Position numbers and translations under genes: made by a program | Shown: positions 46,454-59,490 of the stretch, one piece after another | Position numbering within the stretch: the first letter of the stretch is position 1 | Layout: every line of letters starts with the position of its first letter | The notes under the pieces: generated by a model | Seen by the model: the letters and a program-made list of their open reading frames with translations, nothing else | Databases searched by the model: none | What the model was told of the DNA's origin: nothing | From: Leptodactylus fallax | Lineage: Eukaryota > Chordata > Amphibia > Anura > Leptodactylidae | Direction: 5' to 3' | Length of the DNA stretch: 64,000 nucleotides | NCBI GenBank assembly: GCA_947044405.1 | Contig: CAMRHE010000012.1 | Span: forward strand, 9,606,001-9,670,000

Positions 46454-47665
46454 TAATCTCCCCCAAACGTGTTTTCTATAGGTGGAGATTGGGCATGTTC
46501 AATATATGGTAGATTCCTGTCTCCCTATTAAGAATACAGGTATGTTCGGCCAAGCATAGTGTGCATGTATCCAGGGTGAAGGGGTTCAAAAAAGCACTGA
46601 GTTGAAAGATACCTAAGGTATATTGCTAACCTTAATGATGTGAGAACATATCTTGCTTAAAAAAAATTGGTTTTATTGGTGGCTAAAGGATGTGAGGAGT
46701 GTAAAGTTGGAGTTGGGGCTTTATATACAGCCACATGCATACTCATGGCTCCACAGATATACATAGAAAGCAAAGTTACCAGATCTATCCTTATAGTCTT
46801 GTTGGGCTGGGAGAAGGAGCTAAGCAAAAACAAAACTTCCTTTTTTTCCCCAACCTTTCAATTTAATATAAACTTGGGTTTTTAAGGGAGATTTTCTTTT
46901 TAATAGATAATGGAACATTAAATATTGAGAATAATTGAATCTTATATACACAGAAAGATGGACATGAGGATAAAGTCCAGAGCTATAAGCTGCTTCTAAT
47001 TAGTCTAACATCACAATTTGTGGTGAATCTGTTTTTTTTTTTGCTTACAAGACTTGTACATTCAGACCCCGAAGCTTTAATCCCCTAGAAAGCATGATTG
47101 TATGTTCAGTTAGCTGTCCTTCCTGGGGCCCCTCTTCTAGGGAAAACAAATACTGTCTGCATATTGTCTTCATAAAGCATGTTCTCAGCTTATGCAGGTA
47201 ACTGAGATAAATTACCAAAATTGCTCTTGGAACATGATTGCATCTGATTTAAGTCTATCCTCACATACTCCAGAGACTTAATGTTCCTAAAAAAACACAA
47301 TACTGGCCCCATTTGGGATCCGACGTTGAAATATTGAATGTCTTACTAATGCACTAAATATTACTATACACTAATATAGCCTGTTCTAAGAATTGTCCTC
47401 TCAGCATTTTTCTTGGATTCTTCTTATCAGGGTCTGCCAGCAAAAACGCATTACTCTTAATGCATACAACACAATGAATGCATACAGAAACGGCTTTGTT
47501 AGGTTCAACTGATCTGACAGTCTTCATGTATTTTATTAAGGGGAGATGGCAGTAAAAACTGGAGCTTCCAATGGTATTTATTCATTAGAGAGTCCTTTAC
47601 GTTACCCAATGAGGCCAACATAACCACTGGCGGATCTATAGAAGAACTAGTAGCATGTATTAGGC
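46454..47665. other. non-coding, largely unrecognised
   Basis: 46480-46620 has scattered matches to a short MITE type (GGTGGAGATTGGGCATG). 47040-47530 looks unique. No exon found. Confidence 0.35.
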
Positions 47666-47972
47666 AAAGGGCCCCATGTAGTGAAACGCAGCAAAAACGT
47701 GGTGGAAACGCATTGCGTTTTTTTCATTAGCCTTTTCCATTGAGTTTCTCTCCCGACTTTCTGCCCCTTTTATACCTATACAGAAACGCCAGCGTTTCCG
47801 CAAGTATAATTGACATGCTGCAATTTTCAAAAATGCTCACAAGCATTTTTGAAAATCGCAGCTTTTCCGCTGCAGATTTTTTTCTGCAATATGTGGATGG
47901 GGTTAGACAGAATCCCATCCACTTTGCAGGTATTGTAAAATGCAACGTTTTTTTTTTTGCCCCGGCCTTAAA
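47666..47972. mobile_element. MITE of the GTTGCGTTT family
   Basis: AAAGGGCCCCATGTAGTG on the left and CCCCGGCCTTAA on the right are related ends. The interior has GAAACGCATTGCGTTT, a perfect fold near 47706-47720, and a second palindrome around TCAAAAATGCTCACAAGCAT. Family members also at 20228, 55132 and 56549. Confidence 0.65.
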
Positions 47973-50310
47973 AGGGTTTTTTTCTTGTTAGGACAATCTG
48001 CTTTACTTGAAGGGGTATTCGCTCATGAACAATCATATTTCATATGAAATAACTGGTAAAATATAATTCTCACCTATTGAAAGTAATTGGTCAAATGGTA
48101 TCTGTCACTGGAAAAAGCACAATGAATCCCCCTTTCCCTACCACTATTTGAGCACTGTTGCCAATGGATATGTCCTATAGTTCATCTTTATCCAGGTCAA
48201 GCATACTCAGTTTCTGTTAGCTGTTTATTAGCATAACCATACATGTATTGCCTAACAGATGGAACATGTGCAGTGAATAAATTACTTATGTTAGGAGGAA
48301 TTGCCAATGTGGCAAGGAGCAAATGGGAAATGTAGGCTGAAAATGTAATGGTGCTATGGAAGTGCAGATCTTGGAAGAGAGGACATATAGTATATGGGTC
48401 GTGGTTAGTGTGCAGATGGTTTACCCACATGGCTGCTCAAGTTTAAAAAAATCTTTGGATGCTTTGAGTTCTACCAATTGTAACTGGCAGCTAGAACTCC
48501 TGGCAAACACAGTCATTGTCAGGGAAGCTGCCACTGCCTACACTTTCAATAGGTAGACATACATTACACTGTTATGGTAAGTCCTTGGAGTGAGCTTCAG
48601 CTTTCTGCACTGTCTCTTCCTTCTGAATGAAGGAGGCAACAGATCCATTCCTTGTGTGCACTAGTAAGGCCAAATTACACAATATACACAGTAAAGCCAA
48701 ATGAATAAACTGCATCAAGCCTACAAAATGGTGACCTTACCAGTATGTAGGAGCCCCACACACAATATGAAAACAACTAAGTGGAGCTGATACAGAGTCT
48801 TAGCCTCCCTGCAGAGGCTTGTATCTGCCTTCTGAAAGTAAAACATAGTCTTGGAATGCTTCCCCTTATGAGGCATCTTGATTTCTGCAAGAACTTGTTG
48901 TTAAGGTTATTTCAGGTCTGAAACGGATTTCGGCACCTACATTTGCATTACAAGTGGTGATCAAAACTGAGCTCATCCCTTAAAACTTCATCAGGCTAAG
49001 ATTCCTGCCAGAATCAACTTGCTTTTTATGTCATATTTACCTTTTCTACTTACATTGCAATGACTGAAATTGGGACATGAATACATCCATATTTTCATAA
49101 GGCAGTATACAGCGAAGTATTCAAGTCGGTATAAAAATATTGCAGGAAATTCCAATGGATATACATTAGCCTACTTATTCTCCTCTGTTCAGTGATTCTA
49201 AGCGGAAATGAAGTGTGATATATGGCACTCAGTCCTCAGGACAATAAGATGTCCAATATTGTACATACAAGCATGTGAATATGTGCTTTATGCAAGACTG
49301 GTCATAGTCATAGCTCTGCTAACTGACTACACAGGGTTAGATGCACTGTTTTGCTTTGTAAAAACCCCTAGAAAACATACAATGTATACTATGCACAGTA
49401 TCAGAATTCTAAATCTCTTTTGATATATATTTTTTCGACTTGCCATGACAAACTAGTCACCATAATCGACACCAATGCTATTACATTACTGTAGTAGATT
49501 ACGGTACACGTGTGGCATTGTACTGTGCAGCACATATGTAAGAAGTTTCTTTTTTTTTCTTCTTACAACTCTCAGTAAAGTAAGGCTATCCATCACTTAA
49601 CAGAGATACTTCCTGTTTTCAAGCAGTTGGGAAGGCATGACTTCCAACCCAAATACTTGACTTGGCAGGCTCCACATGTGTTGATAGATGCTTTTCTAAC
49701 CACTTCATTCCACCTGATTTTTTTCATACAATTTCAGAGATAGGGCAGATGTTTGCAGGAGGGACCAAAGAGGGGAGTAGATTGTAGATCTGGAGACTTG
49801 AATGAAAATGCCACTGCGGCAACAGATGGATGACAGAGCTTACGGTATTTCGGACAGATGTTACTCGATAACCTCAAAGTGACATTACAGAAAAAAAAGT
49901 TGGCCCTTATCCAAAAATATCTGCTGCTTTTTGGAGAGAAAATTTTCTCTGCAGGCTGTAACGATATCTGTGTTGCGTTGCTGTATTTTCTCTGCACAAA
50001 GTGTCCTTTAGATTAGCACTGCCATGGCTGATTAAATTACCAGTGTTGTATCATAGTTGCATACAGGTTACACATAGGGAAGTCCCTATAATCACACAGT
50101 ATTGTTGTGCTCTATGCTACAATCATAGCGTCTCCATTACAGTCAAATTCTGGAATCGCCAGACAGTCTCAGTTTTATTACTTTCAAAATACATGCTAGA
50201 TTATCAGAACTTCTGGAATATCAGATGCTCAGGTAACAAATATATTTTAGAAACATTCAAAATCCTATTCACAGGTAGCAAAAGGGGTTTGTGCAGATTT
50301 TAGTGCATAT
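47973..50310. other. non-coding, apparently unique
   Basis: No transposon termini or exons recognised across about 2.3 kb. Several short open frames have no known domain. It is among the longest repeat-poor blocks in the window. Confidence 0.35.
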
Positions 50311-50314
50311 TTAA

Positions 50315-50941
50315 AGGGGTTGTCCCGTTTCAGCAAATAAAAGGTTTTTTATTGTATGCTGAAAAGTTATATAATTTTACAATATACTTTTTATATCAAT
50401 TTCTCACAGTTTTCTAGATCTCTGATTGCTGTCAATCATTGTTTAACCCTTTCCTGACATCCGCTGTATTAGTACGGCGGATATTGGGTATTTAAATAGG
50501 GAGGCTGCTCAGGATATGAACGTTCACCATAGCAGCCGTGGCATCATTTTTCTGGGCTCCCAGGCTTGTCTGGCATAGACTTGCAGTACAGGCTTCTCTA
50601 TGCAGCCAGTAATATAAGTGCCAGTATTTTACAATAAACCCCAGGGGGTCTAAAAATTACAGTAAAAAAAAAAAAATCAGTCCATGGTCCTGTGGTGGAC
50701 ACACAGGTACAAAGTTTATTACAACAGAGAGCTCTTACTGCGGTGAATGTAACGAACTGTGCACCTATGTGTCCATCACAAGACCGTGGTCTGATTTTTA
50801 TCCATTGGCAATAAGCAGAATGAAAGACAGCAAGCAGAGATCTAGAAAACCGTGAGGAATTAATGCAGAAAGTATACTGGAAAACTGTATAACTTTATAA
50901 TACACAAACAATAACATGTGTTTGCTGAAACTGAACAACCC
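50315..50941. mobile_element. TTAA MITE with inner inverted repeats and nested fragment
   Basis: The left end AGGGGTTGTCCCGTTTCAGC follows TTAA (50311-50314); the right end GCTGAAACTGAACAACCC is its inverse. Arms pair for about 120 bp (GTTTTCTAGATCTCTGATTG with CAAGCAGAGATCTAGAAAAC). A second fold, CAGTCCATGGTCCTGTGGTGG with its inverse near 50770, fits the centre. A non-family fragment with ATTAGTACGGCGGATA (about 50445-50640) interrupts the left half. Confidence 0.75.
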
Positions 50942-52408
50942 GTGTCTGGGAAAAACATTATCTATTTAGATAATGTCATTTTTAACTATTGACTTGGAAT
51001 GGGAGAAACACAAGAATGAAAACTGCAAGCAATCCTGAGCACCCTCCTGGAGCTACCTGGGTCTTTTCCACATTGCTTTGGTCCCAACACAAGAATCACA
51101 TGACACCGCTATATAAAGTGGTTTGATTCCCTCCATGCAGACCAATAGGTTTGTGTGGGGTCCACTACTGTTAAAGAAACATAGACTTTACAATTGTCAC
51201 ACCAACCAAACCCCCTTCCCGATCAGTATGATATACTTCCAGTCTGAACTATATGGCAGTGTTACAGATTGTGGAGACTTCACAAGGACTTGTACATATT
51301 GAGAAATGTTTGATTTTATATAGAGGGACTGTAAACTGTAAATGACAGATTGCTCATGAATTTTCTGACTAATACATGTCTAGTAGCCACGAGCTTGAAT
51401 CAGTCAGTACAAATGGGCTAAACTAAAGAGATTCCAAGTTTGGAAACCCCATTTTTGTTTGAAAGGTTCCCTAAAGACAAACTTATTGTGGACACCATGT
51501 AGCTGTTATCGCCATAAAATTATTGAAAAGACGTACTGGGATTTCTAAAGCGAGAGCAGCTTTGTATAGTGGCTCTCTTGTCTGGCTGAAATATTAGAGT
51601 TTCATTGGCAGACTACCCTCTATTAATAGGGCATTTACAACCAGGTTGTCTAGAGGGGCAATCCTTTTAATAAAGTATTTTTAGCTGGATAATATACCTG
51701 TCATTCCTCTGGATAGCCTACATTACATGTTACTGACCTCCCCTTCTGCTATGCTAAGCTAGCAGCCTACTTCTTTATTTCATCCCCATTATTTATAAGT
51801 AGAGTGAAAAGCTGTCACACAACAGTAGGGGATTTTCCTGTATTGTGAAGGAAATTCACAGAAAAGAATTTAGGAAACCATGCCCAGAACTATTCAGACT
51901 AAGACCAGATATTAATTGATGTATCAGAGAATTAATGTAGATATTGTAGAATTTTTGATTGTGGAAAACTCCAAACCCGAGTGAAATAGATGTGTCTATA
52001 TAGTCATTATCACGTGTAAGCAAATGGATTTACTAGTGTAATATATGTGAAAATATTCTACACTTAAATCTTGACCCACAATTGATCTGATCATGTGATT
52101 CAAACTCAGCTACCCAATATTGACTTCTATTATTATTTCTTATTATTTATTCTATTACCAGATATATCACTGCTACCTATGGACAACTATTCCAAGGTTC
52201 CTTTACACACGTTCATAAATGAGGCCAAGATTCTTGCTAGATTCTTTGCGCTACTGCAAAATTGGCAATAGTGGTACAAACTGCTGTAGTCGCCCTAACC
52301 GGCGATCAAATTTACAGTCGCCATTATTCTAAGGAAGGTTGCCATAGGCAAGTAATAAACTCAACTGTAAGACAATAATAAAAACTCAATATGTATATAA
52401 TACATAGC
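50942..52408. other. non-coding, apparently unique
   Basis: No features recognised. Confidence 0.35.
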
Positions 52409-52585
52409 TTAAAGGGGTTTTCTGGCCCCATTATGAATTTTCATACTGACACCTGGACCCTGCAAAGATAATCTGTTCTAGCAGCCTCCAGGTGTTTGAA
52501 GTGGATAGCGGACAGAAAGCGTGTGTAGCGCCTCTCCTATTCTTTTGGATAGGTCATAGGTATGAAAATTCAATTTGGGGACGTA
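52409..52585. mobile_element. short MITE fragment
   Basis: Begins TTAAAGGGGTTTTCTGGCCC. Inner arms ATGAATTTTCATACTGACAC and AGGTATGAAAATTCAATT pair, but the right outer end is missing. Partial copy. Confidence 0.55.
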
Positions 52586-54285
52586 CCTGAAAGAGTGGTA
52601 TGAAGGAGTAGTACAAAAAGTTTGAGCCAGATGTAGCTAAGCTAAAAGAAGGACATTCAAGAGACGTTGTTAGCAATGCATCTGCATTTGTAGATCCTTG
52701 GGTCAGTCTCCATGGACAACTATTAGTTTGCATAAAATCTCTTACAAATTCATTCAAAAAGTTCTTCTTCAGGCTTAACATAGGAAGAGTAAGCAAGTAT
52801 AAAAGGAGACGTGTAGAGTCTTTCAAAAGACCAAATGCTTAAGTCTATTTTCGTGCAAGAGCAGTAGGCTTATAACTTCATCAAGATATTATTTTTGTCT
52901 TTGTTTTCATTAAGGAAATTCTCACTTTCATGTTAACAATGAAGGAAGAACTGTGGGGAATAAGAATAAACATGCTTATGTAATGCCTCAGACAGGGCTG
53001 CCAAGAGCCGGGCAGTGTATTAGAGGAGGAGGGCAAGCTGTAGCAAGTCGCTGGAACCAGACCATCGAGTTGAGGAGATCCTTTTCACCTCCTTCCTTTC
53101 AGTGCTGAAAAAAAAATCTTAAGGAACAGCCAGATGCAGTTACCAAGGAAGCCCCTTGATTGCGAAATACAGGTAGCTGTGCCAAAGAAATAGCAAAACA
53201 GGCTCAGGCTTTCAGAAAAGAATGTATAGAGAGCACATGGAATAAGTCTTACATTATTAATAGTGGGGGAGAAGTGTGCACTTTAAATACATTTTTGGTT
53301 TTCTCCCACAACAGCTTCTGTTGCATCAAGTGAATGCAAATTAGTTCTTTGTACACAGTAACTCGAGGAAACTTCAGATGCATGTTTATGAGCTAGCCTT
53401 TCTTTAATTCCAGCAATTTACATAGACATGGGTATTAGGGACGACACAGACATCCATATAGGGCAAACACAGCATTTGCCTTTATACATCTGGTTTAGGT
53501 ATTTGCCACATTGTTTAGCTTTATGAGAAAATGATGCAGCATATCTTAAGTGACACAAGCTCATATAGAGAGGGAAAAACTCCAACTAAAATCAGCATAT
53601 TGTCTTTGCAATGCCACTGTGAAATTATAAAGGTGACTTTGCTAACTTTGAATTAGTTTACATAGAAACACATAGCTATAAAGTGATCAGACCTAAAATC
53701 TGTAAATTTGCATCAAGACAGTCACCATCTGTCTGTATGCACAGTAATGTAGTGGCCTGACATTACGTAGTAATAACTCTTATGATCTGGCCCTGGGAGC
53801 TCATTTATCAGACATCTAATGCACCTCTATTATAGGCATTTCAACCTCTTCCTACAAGTGACAACTTTACAGGGAAAAGGGTAAATTAAAACTAACAACT
53901 AGTAATTGTAAAATGTTAGAAACATCTCTCTGGTTTATACTCATGTAACATATATAGACAACCTGTATGGGCAAGGGTTTCTTTAGTTTGTTTACTTAAG
54001 TATTTCCTTTCTCACCTGCTTCCTTTCTGTGGGTGATTTCAGAGTATGCACTAGCAAATAATAGGATGACAGACAGGAATTTTCCATTTTAAAGGAAAGA
54101 TAACAAGAGCAGGAAAATAATGCAGTCACAAAATTGGCCTTTTTACCCCCAATATAAAGAACAAGTCTGGAGAAACAAGGGTAGAAAAGATGTTAAAGCA
54201 TAGGCGTGTGAATCCAGTCACAGTCATCTTCTCATATGTCATAGATACATTTGAGGAGATCATAGTGGTGTAGTCAGTAATCTGG
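52586..54285. other. non-coding, apparently unique
   Basis: No features recognised. 52980-54050 is a moderately long repeat-poor block. Confidence 0.35.
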
Positions 54286-54600
54286 GAGATACATAAATAA
54301 AATAATTTCAGATCGGCAGGGGTCTGACTGCAGGGACCCCCACAGATCAGCTATTCTCCCGTGAGAGTCCTCACTCACTGTACATTTAAAAGTGGCCGAA
54401 GTGAGTACTGCAGTGGTTGTCCCATTTAAGTCTAGGAGACAACCGCTGCATTACTCACAATTGCTGCTATTAAAAGTACTGTGAGTGAGCACTACAGCTT
54501 GCACATCACAGGAAAAAAGCTGATTTGAAGATAATCCAGCAGTCGGACCCCGCCGATATAAAAATGATGTCCTATCATTCCATTGAACCCCTTTTTTGCA
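54286..54600. mobile_element. MITE-like inverted repeat
   Basis: Left CAGATCGGCAGGGGTCTGAC then TGCAGGGACCCCC and right CAGCAGTCGGACCCCGCCGA then TATAAAAATGATGTCC are inverse-like, and the right end runs into TTGAACCCCTTTTTT. The dimer type resembles 18265 and 59128. Confidence 0.6.
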
Positions 54601-55131
54601 CAACAACAAATGGGCTTGAACTCTCTATACAGTTCTTTCAGTCTGGAAATCGGTGATGGATTACAAGATTACAAATTTCACCAGAATTATCTTTTCACAT
54701 GTATCTAAGACATAGCAAAACATCATTTTGCCTGGATTTCCCTTTAAGTAGATGCAGAAACAAGAATTAAGTCTTCAGGCTATGAATGACTCAGTCTTAG
54801 TACATATGGAAATATATGTGTTGAACAGTAATGCTTTCACACTGGCCCTAGCAACGCACATACAAACCCATTTATAGAACCTCAGTGCATGTCAAGCAAT
54901 GCCCAGAGAGGCTGCAACAATTCACACACATGGTTCTCAAACAATGGGGATATGTAGCTCAAAACTTGATTCTTGTCCCAAAATAACAGATGTTCTATGC
55001 AATGAAAATATTTATTATTTGAAATCATTCACATCCAATGAAACAAGGAGACATTTTTTCTCTCAAATTCTGGGCAGACATAAGTAAGCAATGTCTTATA
55101 TAAAGAAGGCCAAGTGAAAGTATGAGTGAAA
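54601..55131. other. non-coding, nothing recognised
   Basis: Apparently unique sequence. Confidence 0.35.
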
Positions 55132-55432
55132 GGCTAAGGCCCCAAGTAACGAAATGCAGCTAAAAAACTCAGTGAAAACATGTTGCATTTTTTTTCTTCT
55201 TCTATTAAATATATAGGGAAAACACTTGTAATTCTGCTTCATTTTTGGAAACACACCTTTTCCGCAGCTCTTTTTTTCTGCAATGTATAGATAATATTAA
55301 TGAAATTTCATTCAATTTGTTGTTAGTGTAAAACGCAGTTTTTTTTTCTTTTTTTTTTTTTTTTACTGCCGGGTTCCCGCAGCAGCCAAAAACGTTGCGT
55401 TTCTGCAACATGGGGCCTTAACCAAAGGGTGG
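55132..55432. mobile_element. MITE of the GTTGCGTTT family
   Basis: GGCTAAGGCCCCAAGTAACG and the right inverse GTTTCTGCAACATGGGGCC then TTAACC are the ends. A long T tract lies at 55339-55364. Also contains GCAGCTCTTTTTTTCTGCA. Same family as 20228. Confidence 0.7.
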
Positions 55433-55459
55433 TTTACACACAGTGTTTTTTTGTATTAA

Positions 55460-56275
55460 AGAGTTTTCCGGGCAAAAAAATTATTTTTAAAAAAAGGTCC
55501 GTTAGTGCTATCAATGGGTTAATAAGTGCACCCAAATACATTTAGCAGTGTTTTCAGTGATTTCTAGCTTTCTATGGGAGCTCCTGGTATCCTCTGCATT
55601 TGTTTACATGGGTAGCTTTCTGCTGTCTTAGCCTACAACTACCATGATGCATTGCAGTTCACTCAGATCCCCCCCCACAATCCCCCCGTTTCCCTAGCTA
55701 GCCCGCGGACTACTAGCCCTACCTACCTAGCTAACTAACTCAGTCCCCCAACCCCCTCTCCACCCTATCATACTTACCCGTCTTCTCGTCCTGGAGATGA
55801 CTTTCGTCGGTGCCACTGTCCCCTATTCTTCTCGCACCTGGGAGCTGGCGCCTGCTCAATAGAACGCCGGCAGAAGTGAAGAGAAGCAGCGGCTTACCAC
55901 GCATGCGCAATAGAATGCTGCTTCTCTTCTGCTGGCGTCCTATTGCGTAGGCGCCAGCTCTGGATCACTTGTGAAGGAAGCAACGCCCAGCAGAAGATGA
56001 AGAAGTGAGCATTGGCGAGTATGGTGGGGACCGGGGGGGGGGGGGGGGGGGATTAGAGGAGTACTGGTGACCTCCTGACCTCCAGTCTCCGGAAACAGTG
56101 AAACGAAACGTCACCAGGAAATCAGAAAATATGCCTGTCACATGACCACCCCAGGCATGTGTGTAAATAAACATTTTTTTTTTTTTTTTTTTTTAAAGGG
56201 AGTAAATTAGAAGTTAGGCGGGGGGGAGGGGGTTTAGCTTAGAGTTAAAGTTTTAGTTTATGCTGGCCAACCTCT
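55460..56275. mobile_element. 816-bp TTAA element with G-rich interior
   Basis: Ends AGAGTTTTCCGGGC and GCTGGCCAACCTCT are inverse-like. TTAA is duplicated at 55456-55459 and 56276-56279. The interior carries GCAGAAGAGAAGCAGC-type inverted blocks (55868-55930), a G run at 56033-56052 and a long T tract at about 56169-56194. No coding frame. Confidence 0.72.
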
Positions 56276-56548
56276 TTAACTTGGGAACCTCGGTGCAACA
56301 TAATTCCAAAAGCTCTGATACAGTGGTATCCGTGTGAGATATACACTTGGAACCCATTTCAATATTTACTACCAACAACATAGCAAACGCAGTGTGAACG
56401 CGCCCTTAGACACCTAAGATGTAGCCCTGCCTCCAAGCAATTTTGATATTCTATTTGTAGAAAATTAGCATATGCAACTCTCCGTGCTGCTGTCATATCT
56501 TTGCATGGTTTACAGGGGTCAGCTAACTCTGTTCTAAAGATGGAAATA

Positions 56549-56742
56549 CAGCGTTTTTTTGTTGCTGATATTGCTGTGGTTTTTTGAGCCAAAGTCAGGA
56601 GTGGCTTGAAAAGGAATTTAAAATATAAAGAAAGCTCTTAGGCATTTCCCTTCTGTTAAATACACTCCTGATTTTGGTTAAAAAAAATGCAGCAAAATCT
56701 ACAACAAAAAATGTCGCGTTTCCACAACGTGGAGCCCTAGCC
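56549..56742. mobile_element. MITE fragment of the GTTGCGTTT family
   Basis: The centre GAGTGGCTTGAAAAGGAATT and right end TTTCCACAACGTGGAGCCCT then AGCC match 20228-20422. The left outer TIR is missing. Confidence 0.65.
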
Positions 56743-58231
56743 ATAAAGTGCAGGCTATGTTCAGTACTAATAGCCCAATATAATGGCTGTATATTAAAAC
56801 ATACATCACACATGCCATTGTAAAATTTATAGGCTATTACATTAAAGCTCCATTCACACTCTGTACATTGCTCTTTGACAGTCAATAGAGTAACATGTAT
56901 CTCTTAAATAAATCATAAGACTTGATGGAGCCATTAAAAGTTAATGGAAGCTGCCAGGATCTGTTAGGATCCACTACAAAGCATATCATAACAGATCAGT
57001 AATGGCTCCTATATAATAGTAAGCCATGATGCCAACATGAACACAGTCAATGTAACAATTTTGTGGAGGATTCTTTGCTCGGTAATGCATAAACAGAACA
57101 TTTGCATGCAAATCATAAAGCATCTGAATTAGTAAGTAATTTGTATGCCGCGGCCTTCTTGGGCTGTATTCTAAGCCTTTCAAGCAATGCTGAATGATTC
57201 GTATCCAAGATTTAACCTCATTACTAATAGGAAACATCTTGTCCAGCTTCATCCTGTCTCCAGTGAAAGGGCTGGAACTTCTTAGATATAGGAAGAAAAA
57301 AAAAAATCTCTTTTTTTTTAAACATTGTGTATGCACACAAACATGTGTTAGTGGTTTTCATGCCTGAAAAAAATCTGTCTTCTCAGGAGAACAAGAAGAA
57401 TTCCTCCAGAAGGATAATTAAACAAAATCATCCTGGAAAACAAGCTGGAGTGAAGAAGTAATAGGCGAGAGACTGTTTAAGATGCAGATGTTGGGCTGAG
57501 GAGACAATAAGGCTTTATTTGTTTTCTTATCTGCTCCAGCTATCACAGACTGAGAGTCTGTCTGCAAAATCCTCAGCATAGGGGCAGGGCTAGGGGTACC
57601 CCCGAAAACCGAGAAACATGGTCATTATTACATCTGGTTTAACAGTGAGGCAGCTATTAGCGAGTGACTGAAAACATGACATCAGCATGCCACCAATACA
57701 AAAGTATGCACCTAAAAATATCATTTGGTGAAGCCAGTTTTGGAGGGAGGAGGCTCCCCCTACTAGGTATCAGGGTGCCAATGCCTTTACATGGCAGCTT
57801 GGGGTCTACTAAAAGCCCCCAGTTCTACCTTCAGTACATCCCTAATAGACAGCCCGGCAGATTAAGACAGACAGCATGTTACATGCTACATTAGTAGTGC
57901 AATGTATTATGTAAGTGATTTAGTTCCCTAAGGTGTCTAAAAAGAATAAAGTTTTATTAAAAAACACACAAAAAAAACCAAGTTAAACACAAAACATTCG
58001 GATAATTTAACAAGACAATTTGCTGCATTGTTTAATTTTTTTGCACTGAAATAATATAATAAATTGGGCACAAAATGTATGTAGCTTTTAACTGTGAAGT
58101 TGGAGGTTTACTTTGAAAATGTAGAATTTTAGGTGACAATAGAGTAGCTAAAATGGTCTAATACACAAAATAATTAAATGTAATAAAAATGTATTTACCA
58201 AGCAATCCAAAATCTCCTCATAGGCAACAAT
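56743..58231. other. non-coding, apparently unique
   Basis: No repeat termini or exons recognised. Small minus-strand open frames at 56986-57336 are unsupported. Confidence 0.35.
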
Positions 58232-58410
58232 TTATTTTGCTTATTTATATAGCGCCAAAATATTTCACAGCACTTTACAGATACTGTCACTGTCCCATAA
58301 AAGGCTCGCAATCTACATTCCCTATCAGTATGTCCTTGGAGTGTGGGAGAAAACCGGAGTACCGGTAGGAAAGTCATGCAAACACAGGGAGAACATACAA
58401 ACTCCTTGCA
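58232..58410 (-). mobile_element. L2/CR1-like LINE 3' UTR fragment
   Basis: Plus-strand TTATTTATATAGCGCCAAAA then CACAGCACTTTACAG is the inverse of the LINE terminal block seen at 15190 and 27606. Continues through GCAATCTACATTCCCTATCAG to GGGAGAACATACAAACTCC. No coding sequence remains. Confidence 0.75.
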
Positions 58411-58482
58411 CAATCTACATTCCCTGTCTTAAACAGAAAGGTATTAATTGCTGTGCCTTAGTGTGACTTTCACTGTGATAGA

Positions 58483-58966
58483 AGTGGAAGAGTGAAGAAA
58501 TCAGGCGATACCTTTTAGAGGCTAACTGAGTATATTTATAAGTAAGCTTTCAGGAGTACTAGCTCACTTCATCAGACATGGTGTGGTACAAGAACTGAAA
58601 ATTCACAGATTTTTATACACATGGTTTTCAAAGGATTTTAGAGTCCTTAAAAAACAAAAAACAAAATGCAATCTAAGTAGAGAAGTTATTTACAACAGGT
58701 CAAAAAAAAAAACAATCTGGTATAATGACTTCTCTACTTAGATTGCATTTTGTTTTGGTTTTTTTAAGGACTCTAAAATCCTTTGAAAACCATGTGTATA
58801 AAAATCTGAGAATTTTCAGTTCTTGTATCACACCATGTCTGATGAAGGGAGCGAGTACTCCTGAAAGCTTACTTATAAATATACTCAGTTAGCCTCTAAA
58901 AGGTATCGCCTGATTTCTTCACTCTTCCACTACTTTCAATGGCTAACACGGTACAACATTATACTA
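58483..58966. mobile_element. head-to-head palindromic retroposed repeat with 16-17-bp duplication
   Basis: Two copies of the 38394 repeat in inverted orientation (3' ends outward) form a large hairpin; left arm about 58483-58730, right arm about 58730-58966. The whole is flanked by ACTTTCACTGTGATAGA at 58466-58482 and 58966-58982 (16-17 bp, first base ambiguous). The left arm lacks the outer about 35 bp of the 3' end but runs about 30 bp further at the centre. One target duplication around both copies suggests a single insertion event. Confidence 0.88.
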
Positions 58967-59127
58967 CTTTCACTGTGATAGATTGTCTAGGGGGTACTGT
59001 TTCTCTTTGCAGAGACTGGGAAAAGGTGTCAGGAGTCTTATAGGCTAGGCAATACTTCCTGGGAAAAAAAAAAAAAAGAGTATACAAAATTAACTCTCAT
59101 CCAGGAGGACAAAAGCTGCTTCTTTAA

Positions 59128-59486
59128 AGGGGTTGTCCAAGACTCATGCATAATGGATACTGATGTCCTACCCACTGGATGGATAATCAGTATCAGATCG
59201 GTGGAGGTCTAACACCAGCACCCCGCAACGATCAGTTGATGCAACTGCCATATACACGGCTAGAATTAGCAATCTGTTTACAGCTTCTGCCTCCATACAC
59301 TGTAGTGGTGGTGCTAGGGAACTACAGATCTGCTACCATTCACTTGAAGGCAGAGCAGAATCTGGCTGTATACATATATGGCTTCCATTATATAATCATT
59401 GTAGGGTCTGGGTATTGAACCTCTGATACTGATGACCTGTGAATAGGTCATCAGTATCCATTAAGTTTAGGTCTCAGACAACACCT
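59128..59486. mobile_element. TTAA MITE, dimer type
   Basis: Starts AGGGGTTGTCCAAGACTC and ends GTCTCAGACAACACCT. TTAA is duplicated at 59124-59127 and 59487-59490. Arms continue inward: AATGGATACTGATGTCC pairs with the right-side GGTCATCAGTATCCATT. Confidence 0.85.
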
Positions 59487-59490
59487 TTAA

